From assembly GCA_005281725.1 (NCBI GenBank), contig SSBO01000012.1, positions 9,922,080-9,986,079 on the forward strand: a DNA stretch of 64,000 nucleotides. Reading direction: 5' to 3'. Numbering within the stretch: the first letter of the stretch is position 1; every line of letters begins with the position of its first letter. The notes under the pieces were generated by a model. The model was given only the letters and a program-made list of their open reading frames with translations. It was not told where the DNA came from and searched no databases. Both the position numbers and the translations under genes were made by a program. The DNA is from Wuchereria bancrofti. Taxonomy: Eukaryota; Nematoda; Chromadorea; Rhabditida; Onchocercidae. Positions 12,100 to 25,121 of the stretch are shown piece by piece.

Positions 12100-14219
12100 T
12101 TTTTTCTTTTTTCTTTTTGTTAAAATAACGTTAAAAGTTCTAAGCAATAATTTTAAGCAATAGCAGTTAAACTTGATATGTTAAATGTGCCAAAAAAGAT
12201 GAAAAAATAAAACATCAAATTTTATAATTAATTAAAAACAAATATGTCTATATAAACAGATATGATGTATTAATTCAATTATTTTCATTTATTTTCTTTC
12301 AATCAGTATTTTAATTAAAAAAAATTTTTTTCATTTTGAATTTATTCACTTTCAAAATTTGAATTTAATTCAAATATTAAATCTTTTTCGACAAATTTAT
12401 TCCTTCTTGTTTTTTTTTTTCATTACTCCTGTATTTATCTTTTTTTTCTGCTTTTTTTCCTTAATTTTTATTTTTATTCAATCGTTTAATGTTGAAGTTT
12501 AGCTACTACCATTTTCTTCATTTTCCGTTTTTTTTTTCTTTCCTGCAAAATTACATTTTGATGAATATATTAAAATCCTAAACTAAATTGAATTATTCGA
12601 TAATTTAACAGAAGTAAGTGCTAATGACACAATTTGAATTTACGGCAGTGATTTATCGCACAATGCATAACAACAAAAGCAATTTGATTATTTCGTCATA
12701 AAAGTACTTCTCAATTTTGAAAGGAAGAAATCAGACAGAATGTTCAAAAAAATGTTTTAAATATTATTTCTTTATAAGGAAACAAAGGAAAGCCAAAACA
12801 ATAATTTCTTTCTGTCGATCGTTTCAAACTTTTTACAATAATTATTGATAATAATAGTAACAAAAGCCTATATTTGAAATCTTTCAGGAAATAATTAAAT
12901 AACAAAAGTACTTCAAATTTGAATAAAAAAAGATTAATTTTGAAATGTTATTTAAATGAAAATTTTTCATTTAAAAAAGGAAAAAACACGAAAGGAAGTG
13001 AAAAAAAGAAAGAAAAAAATCTTTAGTAAGAAAAGATTTCATTAAAATGATATTTGCTATAATTTAAAAAAAAGAAAAGAAAAAAGTTATAAAGAATAGA
13101 GAAAAAAGGAAAAAAAAGGAAGGAAAAATTACAATTTCAACAAATGATGCAGCAAATTGTTGGATGTTGGAAATAAAAATAAAAAATGTTGAAAAATTGT
13201 GATTTAAAAATTTCCTATAAAATATAGTTTAGAATATCGTCATACCATAATTTGTAACGAACTCTCGATTTGTTAAAGTTTGAAAATATCTCATTAAATC
13301 ATATTACTATTACAATTATTGTCATAATAATAATGGAACAATAACAGTAATAATAATTATTATTGTTACTATTAGCATTATTATTCTCATTTTTAGATGG
13401 CTAATTTTAAATAATACTAAGTAAAAAAAAGTAGCGCGAAAGAAAGAGTACGAATAGACTAAAAAACTAAAAATCGATCAATTATAAATGTAAATTAATG
13501 TTAGACAATTATTTGATATTATATTTCATCATATAAATCATGAAAACATTTGAAAAATTTATTATGCTATAAGATTTTATTATTGTTTAATTCATGGTAT
13601 TATGTTGTAAAAATTTTTAACCAATATATGAACAAAAAATAAATTTACAAAATGAATAGTCTTTGTAAATTAAAAAATGAAGATTTGCTATTAAATTGTT
13701 GATAAATAATAGGAAAGATATCAGTTCAAAATAATTAAAAACATGAAATAAAATAAAAGAAGAAAAATATACATACATTTCAAAAATTTTTTAAAATTCC
13801 CCTTTTTTTCTCTTTTTTTCTCTCCTCTCTCTCTCTTTCTTCATATCCCTCTTTTTGTTTAACCGTTTTCTTCTTCTTTCCTTCACTTGTTTTTCACTAC
13901 TTGTTTTTTTGGAAAAGAATCTTTACATAATTGTATACATCATCATGAAAGAGTAAGCAAATGAAAATGACGGAAGTGAAAAGTGCATGCAAGAGCAATA
14001 TGTAAATTACAAGGAAGCTAATTTATATTTATATATATATGGAGGAAAAAGTTTTTTTTTCCTTTAAATAAGTGGGAAAAAGAAAGAAGAAAAAACGAAG
14101 GAATGAAATGAAAAATAAGCAATAAGCATAATTTAATTGACTAATATCAACGCCACATCTTTTATCGATTGTGAAAAGTATTCACATTCACATTGATCTT
14201 TTTTTTTAAGCCTTGTCGT
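12100..14219. other. AT-rich region with a pure polypyrimidine run
   Basis: No coding sequence recognised. Bases 13,797-13,842 are an uninterrupted 46-nt pyrimidine tract on the plus strand. An AAT/ATT microsatellite lies at 13,310-13,390. Confidence 0.5.
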
Positions 14220-14415
14220 TATTTACACATGTAAACATTAACTTATCCTTTATTGTCAACAGTCTTATTTGCATACGTAAACATTAACTTAACTTATCCT
14301 TTATTGTTAACAACCGTTGTTTACACATGTAAACATTAATCTATTTGTTATTGTTAACAACTGTTGTTTACACGTGTAAACATCCTTTGTTGTAACAATC
14401 TTAATTGCACATGTA
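14220..14415. repeat. Tandem array of palindromic TGTTTACACRTGTAAACA units
   Basis: Five units spaced about 45-55 bp apart each carry a variant of TTTACACATGTAAA followed by ATTAACTTATCCTTTATTGTTAACA. The unit at 14,365-14,382 is a perfect 18-bp palindrome (TGTTTACACGTGTAAACA). The unit at 14,318-14,335 differs from it by one base. Confidence 0.7.
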
Positions 14416-15040
14416 AATATTAATTACCACTACCATCACTACCACAACTACTAATAGCAAACCAACAACAACAGTAATAACAAAAATTACTATTGCTACT
14501 ATCACTGCTGCTACAGCTACCGCTACTACAATAACAGCTACTACTACTACCGATAATACTACTATAATCATTACAAAAACTAATACTACTATTACCGCCA
14601 TTTTTATTACAGTATCAGTATAATGACCAGTACTAGTACAACTATAACAATAACTACTATTACAACCAGAACTGCAACAACAACCACCATTGCCGCATAC
14701 TACAATAACAACTAATTAACAACTAATAGCTGATATATTAACAATTACAAGTAGTAGTACTACTGGCTATAACTATATTATTACTATTAATACTACTACC
14801 ACTACTATTGTTACAACTACTACTATTATTGCAAGTAGTAGTGCAAGTATTACTACAACAACAATAATACTACCACTACTCCGATTACTGCTGCAATAAT
14901 CTATTAATGTTATAACTACTATTAATGTTATGACAACAGCAGCAAAAAGAAAAACCACAACAACAGCTATTACTTTTACAAAAACTATTATTGCAAAAAC
15001 AATAGCAACAATTATTACTACCACAACCACTACCACTATT
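14416..15040. repeat. Degenerate ACT/ACA trinucleotide tract
   Basis: About 620 bp of imperfect ACN triplets (ACT, ACA, ACC) on the plus strand, GTN on the minus strand. Minus-strand frames read as Val/Ile runs and are artefacts. The triplet phase is kept over long distances, as in an old expanded trinucleotide repeat. Confidence 0.75.
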
Positions 15041-15088
15041 GACATAATGCTACCGAAACCTTTAGACTGGTTTCAGTAGCATTATGTC
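15041..15088 (+). repeat. 20-bp inverted repeat (hairpin) with 8-nt loop
   Basis: GACATAATGCTACCGAAACC at 15041-15060 pairs with GGTTTCAGTAGCATTATGTC at 15069-15088, with a single mismatch and the loop TTTAGACT. It sits precisely at the 3' edge of the ACN tract. Confidence 0.85.
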
Positions 15089-15113
15089 CAGCTATTGCAT
15101 CACATAATCCAAA

Positions 15114-15323
15114 ATGCTATCAAGCAAAAAATTATTCTTAGTCATCGCTAGCTTACTTTTCTCAAGATTAGCAGCAACTGATAGACAACACCAAGTGAAT
15201 TTTTCCGCTATTGTTGAGACAATTCCACATTGCTTTTCATTTTACCCTCCTAATGCTCCTCCCTTTTCTCTCTTTCCTTCTCCATCCACAAACACATATC
15301 ACAGCAAAAAAGAAGATGAATAA
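15114..15323 (+). CDS. Possible short secreted-peptide reading frame
   Basis: 69 codons beginning MLSSKKLFLVIASLLFSRLA, which looks like a signal peptide with a possible cut after LAA. A Ser/Pro-rich stretch follows. The frame starts 25 bp after the hairpin. There are few cysteines and no splice or homology support. Base composition is less AT-rich than the flanks. Equally it may be chance. Confidence 0.2.
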   Translation: MLSSKKLFLVIASLLFSRLAATDRQHQVNFSAIVETIPHCFSFYPPNAPPFSLFPSPSTNTYHSKKEDE

Positions 15324-15399
15324 CAGGGATTTTTCCCGAGAGTTCATGAATTTTTGCTATGCAATAAAAATGAATGCATCATTATTAAGTCATAAATAA

Positions 15400-18300
15400 A
15401 AATGCGAAAAAAAAAGTAAAAAAAAAAAATGAAAATAAAAAAAAGATAATATATTAATTATACAATAACATTATTATGTGTTATTTTAAATCGATAAAAT
15501 TCTTTTTTCCTTTCTTGCTCTTTTTATTCTCTTCTAATTGCTACGAATTGGATAGAATTTATAGTTTCAAATTAAGAATTAAGAATAAAAATTTAAATTA
15601 AAAAAAAATAGTGATAAAACGGATAATCCAGTTGATTACAATTAAAAAGGCAAATTATTATTATTATATTAAGCCAAATATCACTATATTTGACTTAATA
15701 TTAACGCTGTAATATATCAAATAATTTTAAGATTAATATTAAAATCAAAAAGAAAAAAGAAGATGGAGGATAGAATTGAAGTGATGAAGGCAAAATTTTG
15801 ATAGGAAAAGGACAATATTTATTAAAATTTGAGCTGCGAAATTAAATTTTTAATATCTCAAAGCAAAAAAGAACATATTATTTTCTAAATGAATAATTTC
15901 TACTGAAACTTTGTTAAATTATTTTTAAAAATTTCTCATAATTTAAAAATTAAGAGGAAAAAATTCTTTTTCTTTTATACGCCTATTAAGTAAATGTATT
16001 TTAGTTGTAGCAACAAGTATTTAAGTCAATAACGCTTATTTTAGTAAAATGAAAAGTGCAATATATCTAAAAGGTTATTCACACTGAATGTTATTTATTA
16101 TATTTTTTAAAATCGATTCGAAATTATTTAAGTTTTAGCCAAAAAGACTGAAGAAAAAAAAATAAGCAAACACAAAAGAAGCAACAGATATTATTGAAAA
16201 AAAAGAGAAAAAATCACAAAAATTAGGTAAGAGAAAAAAAAGAAGCCAAATTTGTAATTTTGATTATTTTCTAATTCTGAAAAAAAGATTTTTTTTAACT
16301 TTTCGATCTGCAATAACGAACACAAAATCAAAGTTTTGATAATAAATGGTTGCTGACAAGAAATGATGGCAAAAGACAAACCGAAAAATTCTTAAAGCAG
16401 AAAAAAAATATGAAAAAAAAAATTCCATAGCTAAAGCTGAATGATACATTTGAAAATGTGAATGAAGTAAGTTTGATAAATTTTTAATGGCTAAAATGAA
16501 AATTCATCTCATTAATTCATTAATATTTAATAAATTAATGAAGTATTTAATGAACCAGTGAAAAAAAGGAAATTATCTATTCAATTTTTTTCAAAAATAA
16601 AAATAAAAAAAAATTTGAAAAAAAGGAAAAAACAAGGGAGTGAGAAAGAAAAACAAAACAAGATGAAAGAGAAAAAAATGAGATTACTATCTTTAATAGG
16701 TTTATTATGATAAAAATTGCATTTTTTTTCACGCATCAATTTTTTTTAAAAAAGGTTTTAAAAATTTGGATAAGTTTCATTTAAGAAAAAAATTGCGCAT
16801 TTCCATTTCATTTCAATGATTTTATAGCTATAATCATATTATTTTTTTTAAAGATAAAAATGCATTCGGCATATCTTTTTTTTGTTGAAAAAAATGAAAA
16901 ATTTTTGAAGTTTGAAGTTTTTATTTCAAACTAATACACATACACGTATACAAGCACATGTGAAAAAACATAATTTATTTCTTTACAAGTTTTTATTTTT
17001 TAGTTTTCTTTTTTTTGTTGTATCGTCCCAATAAATTCTGTTTAGTTTTTTTTGTCAAAATTTTTTTTTTAAATTTTTAGTGCAAAAAGTTTTATTTTCC
17101 TTTTAATATAATTTTAGAAGATTCAAATTGTTTTTTGTCACTTTTTTTTTGTTTTAATTTTTATATTATTAAAGATTATAGCTATGGTAATTAGATAGTA
17201 ATTTATAAATTTGCTAAAAAAATTTTTGTTCGACAATTTAAGAGTTATAGAAAACTTGTTTATCCTATAATTTCCAAATTTACCTATACTAATTTGAATG
17301 AATAGTAGTAGTGGCAGCATTTAATAAAAATGTTAAGTGTAAATTGATATTGCTGGCGTTTCTTCTTTTTTTAAGTTTTAAATATAATACAATTATCAAA
17401 ATACTTACAGAAAAAAACAGAAAACAAAAAATTTATAATTTAATTATTAAATTACATACATTTTTGCAAAGTTGCAGCAATTTCATATAATTTACTTTTG
17501 CTTTATAATACCATAACTTAGCAGTGCGTGCACTTTACTTCTTATATGTTTAATTCGTTTTTTTCTTTTTTTCTTGTTAAGTAATAATTTTCTCATTTAT
17601 ATTTCCAATATGTAACTCAAAAAAATTTGCAATGAAACTATTGATTTAAAAAACAGGATTTGGTTTATTTTTCCATTTTTCATATTAATAATGTAACTAT
17701 ATTCAGTTAAAATATACCTCTATAATTTTATTAAAAAGAAGTTTTTAAGAACAAAAACTAAAATTTAAAGGCACAAAAAATAAACAGACGATAAAAATAT
17801 TGATGACATGATGGAATTTATAAAAAGAGTACCATTTCTTTTGAAAGGAATAACAAAAAAAAATTATTGAATAATGTGATAAAAAAAACAAAAAAACAAA
17901 AAAAATTTTTATAAAAGTGTATTTTGAATTTTTTTACATTATTTGCTCCCTCATTCTCTTTTTCCTTTTCCTTTTTATCCATTTTTTCTTTTTTCCCCTT
18001 GTTTAGTTTTCATTACTTTATTTTAATTTTATTAGATAAAAATTATACATAAAAGAAAGTATTCGAAAAAAGATTTATTTTCATCTACTTTTTTGATAAA
18101 AATTCATTGAAAAGAAAAATGAAAATCAAAAAAAAAAAAATAGGAATAAGAATTAAATTGAAATAATTGAAAAAACAATAGAAATTACGATCAGAATTAA
18201 ACAAGAAACTAAAAAAGAAATTTAAATGTGTTATATTAGCAACGATAGAAATTATAAAAAAAATAAATAAACGAAGATAAATTTAAAGGCTAATTAAAAG

Positions 18301-19980
18301 TAAAATTGATAGTATGATAGATATCAAAATTTGTGTAACTAAAATTATTTTACTTAATCATTTTGTTGGCTAACTTCATTAAACTTCTTAGTTTCAAATT
18401 TAGCATTTCATTTAAAATTTCCTACTTTTTAAATCTTTCAACACTGGATTTATTAATTTTAAATTTAAGCCTTTCAGTCGTTCAACTAACTGAAAATATT
18501 TTTATTTGAAAAAGAAATCTTTCAAAATTTTTTTATCCCTAAATTTTTTGCTTATACTTTGAAAAAAGAAAAACTTTATGATTATTTTATTTCAAAGATA
18601 CTTCAAAAAAAGTGAAAAACTTGAATGAAATGAAACGAAAACATCCATTTTTTCCAATTTTATTTTTCATACATTTGAAATAAAATAATTCTTTTGTCTC
18701 ATTCCAAAATATTCACTTCAAAAAAAATAATTCATTTCAAAATATTTCAAACTCTACTTAAAAAACAAAAATTTATAAATTTTTTAAATTAAAATCTATT
18801 GAATAAAAATTTCAAAATAGAAAATTTTCTTTAATTCATGGCAAAAAAAACTTTTAATGCTATAGTTTAGAAGTGAACGAGCAAAAAAAAAAAAAAAAAC
18901 GAATTGTCACATATATATCGTATAAAATGAATAATTAAAATAAAAGCAAGAAATTCATTACTGCTTAATGATCAAAAACAGACGAGTAATTAATTAAAAA
19001 AATAAATGAATAAATAATTATATGTGTATTTATTTTCTCATTTAAGTATATCAAAATTCTATCGCTCCTGCTGTATTTTCCATAAATTAATGGATAAAAT
19101 TGGAAAATTTCTCATTTTAATTTATTTTTATGGCACTTTTTATTGTTACTTTTATTTTATCAGTGTTCATTTTCATTCCATATGAGAATGAAATTCTGGA
19201 AACATTCAAGCACAATTGTTTCTTTTATTGTAATCAACTTGAAATGCATTATCATTATTATCATTATCATCATCATTGTCAGTTGGTTCAGAAAATGATT
19301 ATTTAATTTCTAGCAAGTGAAAAAATTTAGGACAGATAATAGCAAAAACAACTTGGGGAGTATTGTTAATTTAAATGATGGAAAAAAATTCTTTTTCAGC
19401 ATAAATCTAAGTTTTCATTTAAAATATTCCTCGTTCGTTTTTCGTTTCTTTTTTGTTTTTTTTCCCTTTTTGCCTTTTTTTTAAATTTTGGAGGTGTAAT
19501 AATTTGGATTAAATTTGATTAGCACATGTTATTTCATTTGCAAATACTCCATATTTTAGTTGAAAGATTTTTGATTATATTTTACAAAAATTTGCCCAAA
19601 AATTTTCACAAGAAATTATTCTAAGATAATAAGTAAATCGCATTAAAAAATAATTTTAATCTTATTCTTGAAAAAATTTCAACCTTAAGAAATTCAATCA
19701 CATTTGTTTTAATTAGTTAATGATAGTTGTAATTAATTAACTGCAACGATATATGTAGTAGATTATTTCTGCATATACATTAGTTAGCTTTTGATAAGTC
19801 AATTTTTAGAATATTCGAAAAAATGGTTTATCATTTCAAATATTTGATAATTAATTAACATTTTGAATAATGATTTTTCAATTATTTCATGTTTTAAATT
19901 AGAGCGGAAAAAAATGAAAAGATGTGCATTCAAACACTTGAAATATTACGATGCATAAATAATTTATGATTTTAATAAGC
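15400..19980. other. AT-rich sequence, no gene seen
   Basis: Long A/T-rich DNA with homopolymers. All frames present are short and of low complexity (Phe, Lys, Asn, Ile). No tRNA-like or repeat structure stands out. Confidence 0.5.
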
Positions 19981-19990
19981 AATTACTAGT

Positions 19991-20158
19991 TGTCGCCACA
20001 ATGGCGAAGCTATGATGTAATGAACAAAGATTACTGTTTTAAGTGATTTTAATCTACTTTGTAACCTTAACATCTGTCGCCACAATGGCGAAGCTATGAT
20101 GTAATGAACAAAGAGTATTGTTTTAAGTGATTTTAATCTACTTTGTAACCTTAACATC
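19991..20158 (+). repeat. Tandem duplication, 2 x 84 bp
   Basis: Copies 19991-20074 and 20075-20158 differ at about three positions. Each carries the small hairpin CGCCACAATGGCG. Confidence 0.9.
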
Positions 20159-20549
20159 CAAAAAATCCCTCCCAATTTTCTTCCTTACAAAGCCATTTAT
20201 AGTATCTTGTAATGGTATGGCTCGGTTGGGAAGTGTCTAGCTTGCTTACATCTTTAAATGTTTTATAATTAAGTTATATTCGTGTGTTATGTATCAACTC
20301 GTTATTGTAATGTTGTATAATTTTTAATGTTAATCTGTGGTTTAATTACCCAAGTTTGAGGTTTGAATAATAAAGTATTTCACGAAGACTCCCACAGTAC
20401 ACGTACACAGAACGGAACCAGTACAGATTCGAGAATCTACCAGTATCGAAGGCAAAGAAGTCAGCGATCTGAACTGTCAAGGAAGGAAACCTACTTTGTT
20501 TCGCAAGGAAGCAGAGCAGTAAGAAAGGGTTATTAAATTTGTTTTTACG
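19991..20549 (+). mobile_element. Probable solo LTR of a retrotransposon
   Basis: A block of distinctly higher GC in the AT desert. It begins TGTCGCCACAATGGCG and is flanked by a 5-bp direct repeat CTAGT (19986-19990 and 20550-20554), as for a target-site duplication. It contains an AATAAA signal at 20369-20374. Its proposed end ACG is a near match to the inverse of TGT. The first 84 bp are tandemly duplicated. No internal retrotransposon coding region follows. The boundaries are inferred. Confidence 0.45.
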
Positions 20550-20554
20550 CTAGT

Positions 20555-23500
20555 TTACGTCAAATGTAGAAGAGAGCTAAAATTATTTAAAATTTTACAT
20601 ATAATACAATTCCAAAAAATAGAAATTAAATGGATTTTAATAGAACTTTTTGATATAATTTTAAGACTAACCATTATGCATTAGCATTTAATTTCTTTTA
20701 TAAGTTCTGAAATTTAAAATTCACATAAATGACCAATTCTGCAATGATGAAAATTTGAAAATTTACTTGCAAAACATGAAAAATAATATAAAATGTTACA
20801 GGTTCAATCATGAAATTAAATTATTTAAGAAATAATGCATTTTTGATATTATCATCATTATTATTACTATTACTAACTATTTTTATCATTATTATTACAT
20901 TGATATTAAATTAATATGTATAATGCATGGATAGGAGAGAATATCGTTTAATTTATTAATAATGTTAATAAAGATTTGATAAAATAATCTAATTAGTTTT
21001 AATTATTATCAAAAAAAAAACACTTTCTTAATAAATTTATAGAAAAAACAGCAATAATTCATTTAGATAATAAATATCAGAAATTTAGAGTTTATAACAT
21101 TTTGAAACCACAAATCTTTGTATCAAAAATTTCAATTCTAAACAAAAATATTAAAATCTACTGGTTGCATTTTGAGAAAATAACATAATCAGAGAAAATG
21201 ATTGAACTATTATGAGATTTAGTGATCAACTTAGTTCTTTTTTTATGGAAATTGTTTTTTTTATTTTGACATAAACAAAACAAATTCATTTCTGCACCAT
21301 TCTTCCTCTAATTAATGATTAATTACATTAACTGAAAATTCATTACTTTAAATTTTTTTTATAATTTTCAAAAATTTTGTGAAAAGATACTGATAAATTT
21401 GTTTAACATGAAATCCAGAGAATAATTAGTCTTTTTATGAGAATTACTTTTAATTTTAACATAAACAGATAATCAAATGTGTAGGTAAATATGTATACAC
21501 ATGCATAAGTATTTGTATACACATAATTACAGTAATTTAAAATGTCTTTAAAAGAAAAAGAAAAAAGTGAAAAAAAAAAGAATAACAACAAAGATCAAAA
21601 ACTAACTGATATCAATGATTACTTCTTATCAATTCCATTTTAGTAAAATAAATTACATCATGTAGTATAACAGCTTCTGAACAAACAAATCTAATATTAA
21701 TAGGTTGCTAATAAGTAAGAAATAAGCGCAGCAACGTGTAACGTGTAGCTTATGTTTATATTTATGCTTGTAAATTCAAAAAACTGAAAATCTTTTAAAT
21801 CCCTCTGAGAAATATTAATTACTCAAGACCAATATTCCTAAAATTGTTTATTCAATAAATCAAATAGCTCACTTATGGTTCCATTTTCTTTTTCCTTCCC
21901 ATTCTATATTCTAACATTTTGAAAAATTTCTAACATTTTAAGATTTTATACAAGTATATGCTTATATGCAATAATAAAATTGAACATTGATAATTTTGAT
22001 ATGTATTAATATGCGCAAAAATAAGTGAGAATGATAAAAATAAAATCGTTAAAAAAGTTTATGAAATATAAGTGGTTAAATGTTTTTCAAGTTGTTCTAA
22101 TGAAAATATTAATTATAAATAATGTATTTAATAAATACATATATAATTTCAATTAGTGTGATTGATTAATAATACGTCTCTCATTAATTCTCTTTTTTCC
22201 TGATTATAAATTTTAACAATGTAATTGAGTGATAATACGTTTCTTTTGATAATTTCCTTTTTTCTCCCATTAATGACCGATATTATTGTGTTATGAAGTT
22301 ATAAATGGAAATAATAGCACTTTATTTTTTATATATGGAAAAAAAGGAATTACTAGGAAACGTATTATTACTTAATGACATCAATCAGAATTGATAATTT
22401 GAAAAAAAAGGAAATTACTAAAAAACATTTATCGCTTTATCATATTGCCTGGAAATCATAGTCGTTCAAATGACCGACACTGTTTGTCTGATGCAATTAT
22501 AAATCATTGAAATTATCATTTTATAACTGCATTAGTTATGTATTAAAGTATAAAGTCTGATAAAGAAGGTTTATTACCATAAACTGATTGCGAAAAAAGT
22601 TTCATTCTTTTTTTTGCTGATAATTTAATAAATTATTTCTCTCTATTTGGCTAAAATTTTAGTTATTTCTATAATACAATTTGTAAATTTCTTCAAGTTA
22701 TCATTAATTTTTATTACACTTTTTTTTAAGTTTATCATTTATCTCTCATAATCACTCATCATTCCTTAGTGATTTTTTTCCTTTTTTGATTTTTCATATT
22801 AATTTTTCTTCACGACAATATATTTTAATAATTTGTATTTATTGGATTATAATTTTTTAAATTATTATTGTATTGTTATTATCATCAATTACTACCATTA
22901 CTACCATGAAGTATTTGCTTAGTCATTTATACGAGTTAGCCAAATTTTAATCATCAATATAATTAGCATAAAAATATTACTTCAAAAATTTTTGTAACTG
23001 AATTGGATGTAATTTTTCAACTTTCCAAAGAAAAATTTTTTTTTACCAAAAACAGAATAAGTTAACATTATTATTTCTAAACCCAAAAGTTTATACTACT
23101 ATTTTTCTTGTTTAATTTAATTCCAATGAATAAATGAATGAATTGAATAATAATAGAGAATTTATAACTTGAAGTTTATTCAACTGTCATATTTTCTTTT
23201 CTGTCTTTTCCACCTTCCTTCCTCTTTCGCTTTTTTCAAAGTTTATTTGATAATAAATAAAATCAATTTTTGACTAAATCAATTTATTGTAAATAAATTG
23301 AAGTAAGATCTTAATGTAAATTTTTTATTTTAAAACAGTTTTGTTATCGTATTTTGTCTTATATATACATTTTACCTTCGTATGTGTTACACATCATTAT
23401 ATGAAATGAAATATTTTGACGTATTTCTTTTAAAATAGAATATTAGTGCAGATTAAGTTAACAGGTAAATTTGATTGTTGTAGATGCTAGCATTTTTAAG

Positions 23501-24050
23501 ATTACATTAGATAACGATAGTCTCATATATAGTTGCTGGGGAAATTAGAAAGTGAATGCTAAAATTCACTTATTAGGCTCTTTTTAAAGGTTTAGAACTA
23601 ATATCTATCAATAGTGATTAACTTGTTAAAATACATTTAAGTTTAAAACTGACACTAAAGATACCTGTTGTTTTCAATTTCAACATTTAGTATAACAAGA
23701 AAATAAATGAGCCAAAATTTCAATCCAATAAATTGTAATTTAGGATTTTTCAAATGACAATATATTTGTTTCTTTTATTAGGTATTCTAAATTTTAATCG
23801 CTATTATATGCTGACTGAAAAAATTTTAAATTTTCAAATATTTCTGGAAGAATTTTAAAAATCATTTCAAGTCAATTTTTACTTCAATAAAAGAAAAATC
23901 ACTCCAACTAAGTGATATTGCAATCAAATGTTATATTCATAATTAATTTCAGTTACAAATTTTTTTTCAAAAAATTAGAAAAATTTTATTTACCATACAT
24001 CCCATCTAATACATATTGAATGGAAATCAGTATACAGAATATAAAAATTT
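20555..24050. other. AT-rich sequence, no gene seen
   Basis: No coding-like frame or RNA gene recognised. A pair of related sentences, TGATAATACGT...TTTCCT (22,165-22,260 and 22,330-22,430 in opposite orientation), hints at an old inverted duplication about CGTATTATCACT. Confidence 0.45.
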
Positions 24051-24160
24051 ACTGGCTCTCTCAAATGATAAGGGCACAATGCTGTGGTGCTTGTATACAT
24101 GCAAGCACTTATATGTAATTTTAAAGACAAAATTTCATTTTTCAATCAAAAAAAGACCAA

Positions 24161-24241
24161 CTTATGGATATATGTAAGCGTAACCACTTATATAAGCATA
24201 AATGCTTATATAAGCACAAACGCCTAGCATATATCCATAAG
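24161..24241. repeat. 81-bp hairpin-forming inverted repeat
   Basis: Outer arms CTTATGGATATATG (24161-24174) and CATATATCCATAAG (24228-24241) pair perfectly over 14 bp. Inner arms CTTATATAAGCAT (24187-24199) and ATGCTTATATAAG (24202-24214) pair over 13 bp. A 12/13-nt partly complementary internal loop lies between. A looser relative lies at about 24,275-24,325. Confidence 0.8.
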
Positions 24242-24329
24242 CTCCAATTTTGATATTTTAAAGCAAAACGTCAAACTTATAGATGCATGAAAACGCTAAC
24301 GCTTTATATATACTCCATAAGTTCGACTC

Positions 24330-25121
24330 ATTTAAAATGTTCATATTATAAATTAATTACTGTGCTGCATTCTATCCTTACCAATTTACAATTACTTATT
24401 TTTAAATCACATATTTCGGGATATAAAAAAAAAGAATTTCATGTCACAAATCCTGCAATATAAAATGATCGAAATGCCTAGGCAGCAGTTGGAAAAGAAA
24501 TTTCGTCGCTAGAAAACTAGCAAATGAATAGAAAGCATTTCGCCAAAGAAAGATAGCAATAAGCATGAAAGACTTACTTTACTTATTTTGATGTTCAAGA
24601 AATAAACTATCAATATCCTCCTCATTTATTAAATCACAGTTTTTTTTCTCTCCTCTTTTTTTTTTCAGGAAATGAAGAGATTAAAAAGGAAAATAAATAG
24701 AGGAGGAACGAAAAAAAATTTTCTAATGAAATGAAAAGTATGATAATAGTAAGCTAAATCTAAAATGTAATACCAAAATATATTTTCATAACGTCGAAAT
24801 CAAGTGGATCTTATCTAATAACTGTTTGAACTGCACTAAATTAGTTACCAATATGACTATCCGATATGGAAAAAAGAGGCAAGTGATAGAGAAGAATGAA
24901 CTATTGGAAAAGGGCTAATCTATTGCAAAAAAAAAAGAAAGAAAGAGGTTACGGGACATACGGGACACTATTTCAGATAAGAGAATGATAAAGAAGTGAA
25001 GAAAGGGTCATAGGATACTATTTAAAATATATATGGAAAAGAAAGAAAGATTAATTTAATAAGAGAAGGCAAGAGCAAAGGGGAAGTTAGAATAAATGAG
25101 TATCGTTCATGTTGAAACGGA
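24330..25121. other. 3' flank of the coiled-coil gene
   Basis: AT-rich, with no further exon recognised. The transcript end of the minus-strand coiled-coil gene must lie here, but I see no clean AATAAA on that strand. Confidence 0.4.

Noticed and set aside
14773..15045. Val/Ile-rich minus-strand frames resembling transmembrane segments
   Set aside because: They are the GTN reading of the ACN triplet tract.
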